Assembly (NCBI RefSeq): GCF_004634425.1
Contig: NZ_SBJL01000001.1
Location: 1,027,001-1,091,000, forward strand
Direction of reading: 5' to 3'
Length of the DNA stretch: 64,000 bases
Source: Vitreimonas flagellata
Lineage (GTDB): Bacteria > Pseudomonadota > Alphaproteobacteria > Caulobacterales > Aquidulcibacteraceae
The notes below the pieces were generated by a model that saw only the letters and a program-made list of their open reading frames with translations, searched no databases and was not told where the DNA came from. A program made the position numbers and the translations under genes. Positions 62,709 to 64,000 of this stretch are shown here, one piece after another. The first letter of the stretch is position 1. Every line of letters begins with the position of its first letter.

Positions 62709-64000
62709 TCAACGCAGGACGACGAGGTTGGCCTCGTCAGTCACGATGTAAATCTGATCGTTGGCAACGATCGGCGGAATGAAGACAGGCTTGCCGACGT
62801 CGGCTGTCGCCACCGTCTGGCCGCTCTCCGGCGTCACGGCGATGACCTCGCCGAGCGAGTTCGCCAGCACGAGACGGCCCCCGATCATCACCGGGCCCGT
62901 CCATGAGACACGTCCTTCGCGGCCGCTCTCATTCTCGAAGCGGCGCAGCTGCTGAACCCAATACGCGTTGCCGGTGTTGCGGTCGAACGCGGCCAGCGCG
63001 CCGTCAGTGCTGACAGCATAGAGCACGTTGCCGGCGATGAGCGGGGTTTGCGTGGAGGCGAACGCACGCGCCCAGCCGCGTTGGCCGGAGCGCACGTCGA
63101 TCGCGGCGAGCACGCCGGAATGGCTTGCAGCGAAGACAATGCCATTGTCGAGCACCGGACGGCCTGCGATGTCGTTAATGGCGGAGAGCGACGTCAGCTG
63201 GCCCGAACGCGAAAGCGCATCTGACCACAAGCGACGACCGTTGCCGCCGAGCAGCGCCACCAATTCGCCCGAGGCAAACGGCGCCACCACCGTGTCGCCA
63301 TCAACGGCAACACTGGTCGCAGAAAGAATGCGCGCCGGCTCCGCGATCGCTTGGTAATTCCACAGCACTTCGCCACTACCCGCGTCGATCGCGAGCAATT
63401 CACTGTCGTTGGTGATCGCGTACACGCGCGAGCCAAGCACGGTCGGCGCCGATTGGAACGGCGCGTCGGCTTGGCGGCGCCAGACTTCTTCGCCCGTGTT
63501 CGCGTCAAGCGCCGCGATGAAGCCGAAACCGGTGGTCACAAAGACGCGGCCGCCAGCGGCCGCAACGCCACCGCCGCGGGCGACGCGATCGCGCGAGTCA
63601 CGCGGGCGCAAATTCTCGCTCCACAGACGCGAACCGTCAGTGGCGCTGAGCGCGTGCAGGCGATGATCCGCATCAAGGAAGAAAAGATTTCCGCCAGCGA
63701 TCACAGGCGGCGCTGCGATCTGTGCGTTGTTGTTGGAGCCTTGGCCGAGATTGGCGCGCCAGGCGCGTTGCAGCACCGCCGAGCCCGTCGAAGGCGGCGG
63801 CGAATTGTCGGCCGTGCCGCCCGGTTGGCTCCACTCCACGACCTGCATAGGCGGCGGCACAACGATGGTCTGCGACGCAAGCGCAGGATCGGCGGAGAGC
63901 TCCTGCTCAAACGCGAGGATCGAGATGCGGCCGTCTTCGGGAGCGGTTTGGCGTGGGGCGTCATCGCCGCCGTTGAACGGCCACACCGCGTCGCCGACCC
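62709..64000 (-). CDS. bamB: Outer-membrane assembly lipoprotein BamB (5' end outside window)
   Basis: The frame is open to the window edge (an internal GTG at 63986 is not a convincing start; VGDAVWPFNGG continues upstream). Eight-bladed PQQ-type propeller: repeats such as LFFLDADHRLHALSATDGSRLWSENL, VFVTTGFGFIAALDANTGEEVWR, VYAITNDSELLAIDAGSGEVLWNY and LYAVSTDGALAAFDRNTGNAYW. The signal peptide and lipobox would lie beyond the edge. It supports the BAM complex that inserts outer-membrane proteins. Confidence 0.92.
   Translation of the reverse strand, partial: VGDAVWPFNGGDDAPRQTAPEDGRISILAFEQELSADPALASQTIVVPPPMQVVEWSQPGGTADNSPPPSTGSAVLQRAWRANLGQGSNNNAQIAAPPVIAGGNLFFLDADHRLHALSATDGSRLWSENLRPRDSRDRVARGGGVAAAGGRVFVTTGFGFIAALDANTGEEVWRRQADAPFQSAPTVLGSRVYAITNDSELLAIDAGSGEVLWNYQAIAEPARILSATSVAVDGDTVVAPFASGELVALLGGNGRRLWSDALSRSGQLTSLSAINDIAGRPVLDNGIVFAASHSGVLAAIDVRSGQRGWARAFASTQTPLIAGNVLYAVSTDGALAAFDRNTGNAYWVQQLRRFENESGREGRVSWTGPVMIGGRLVLANSLGEVIAVTPESGQTVATADVGKPVFIPPIVANDQIYIVTDEANLVVLR

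Overview
The window looks like a chromosomal segment of a GC-rich alphaproteobacterium, most likely of the Caulobacterales/Hyphomonadaceae type. This is inferred from the gene orders rpsF-rpsR-rplI/dnaB-alr/mlaEF/radA/cvpA-purF and fabD-fabG-acpP-fabF-mltG/yicC-gmk, the many ATGA/GTGA stop-start overlaps, and the PilZ, PAS_5 and RcnB-like accessory proteins. No phage, CRISPR array or intact insertion sequence is visible. One tRNA (Ser, anticodon GCT) is present.

Region 1 (1-5013). A very large minus-strand animal-type heme peroxidase runs off the left edge. It has all the catalytic landmarks of the family, but carries a run of about 500 alanine-rich residues between an N-terminal segment and the peroxidase core, plus repeated DGxxGTxDD motifs. 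A weakly coding gap with a possible 43-residue membrane peptide and a clean inverted repeat separates it from region 2.

Region 2 (5014-17686), a copper-resistance block. It contains a two-component system (CopR/CopS type), a Cu(I) P1B-ATPase, a divergent CueR/HmrR regulator, a His/Met-rich lipoprotein, a three-gene cassette closely resembling the CnrY-CnrX-CnrH anti-sigma/metal sensor/ECF sigma module, then a periplasmic copper operon (Tat-exported multicopper oxidase, CopB, two CopC-type proteins, CopD) and a PepSY membrane protein. Two near-identical MerR-family operators (ACCTTCC-N7-GGAAGGT) sit before the ATPase and before the multicopper oxidase, so one regulator probably controls both. 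A broken integrase gene next to the 3' end of tRNA-Ser suggests that the block arrived as a tRNA-targeted island. Three kinds of metal-responsive regulator in one block is the most striking feature of the window.

Region 3 (17818-31374), mixed accessory and housekeeping genes: a polyprenyl glycosylphosphotransferase, membrane-anchored nuclease, Sel1-like protein, GST, RcnB-like protein, several very small proteins, gatB, a PAS_5 protein, Pr6Pr-like membrane protein, GMC oxidoreductase, tandem PilZ-like and GYF_2 proteins, gamma carbonic anhydrase, and phoH preceded by a possible small-RNA locus.

Region 4 (31519-41167), envelope and lipid synthesis: M48 and M15 peptidases, gmk, yicC, mltG, the fab cluster and a TonB-C-like secreted protein.

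Region 5 (41168-64000), core genes: rpsF-rpsR-rplI, an S9 peptidase, dnaB, alr, mlaE-mlaF, nudix/gpx/TMEM175, radA, acyl-CoA synthetase, MBL-fold hydrolase, cvpA-purF, an SDR, a BaiN/HI0933-like flavoprotein, der and a 5'-partial bamB. REP-like palindromes recur at 19519, 29635 and 53792, and one lies in frame inside the flavoprotein gene at 60501.
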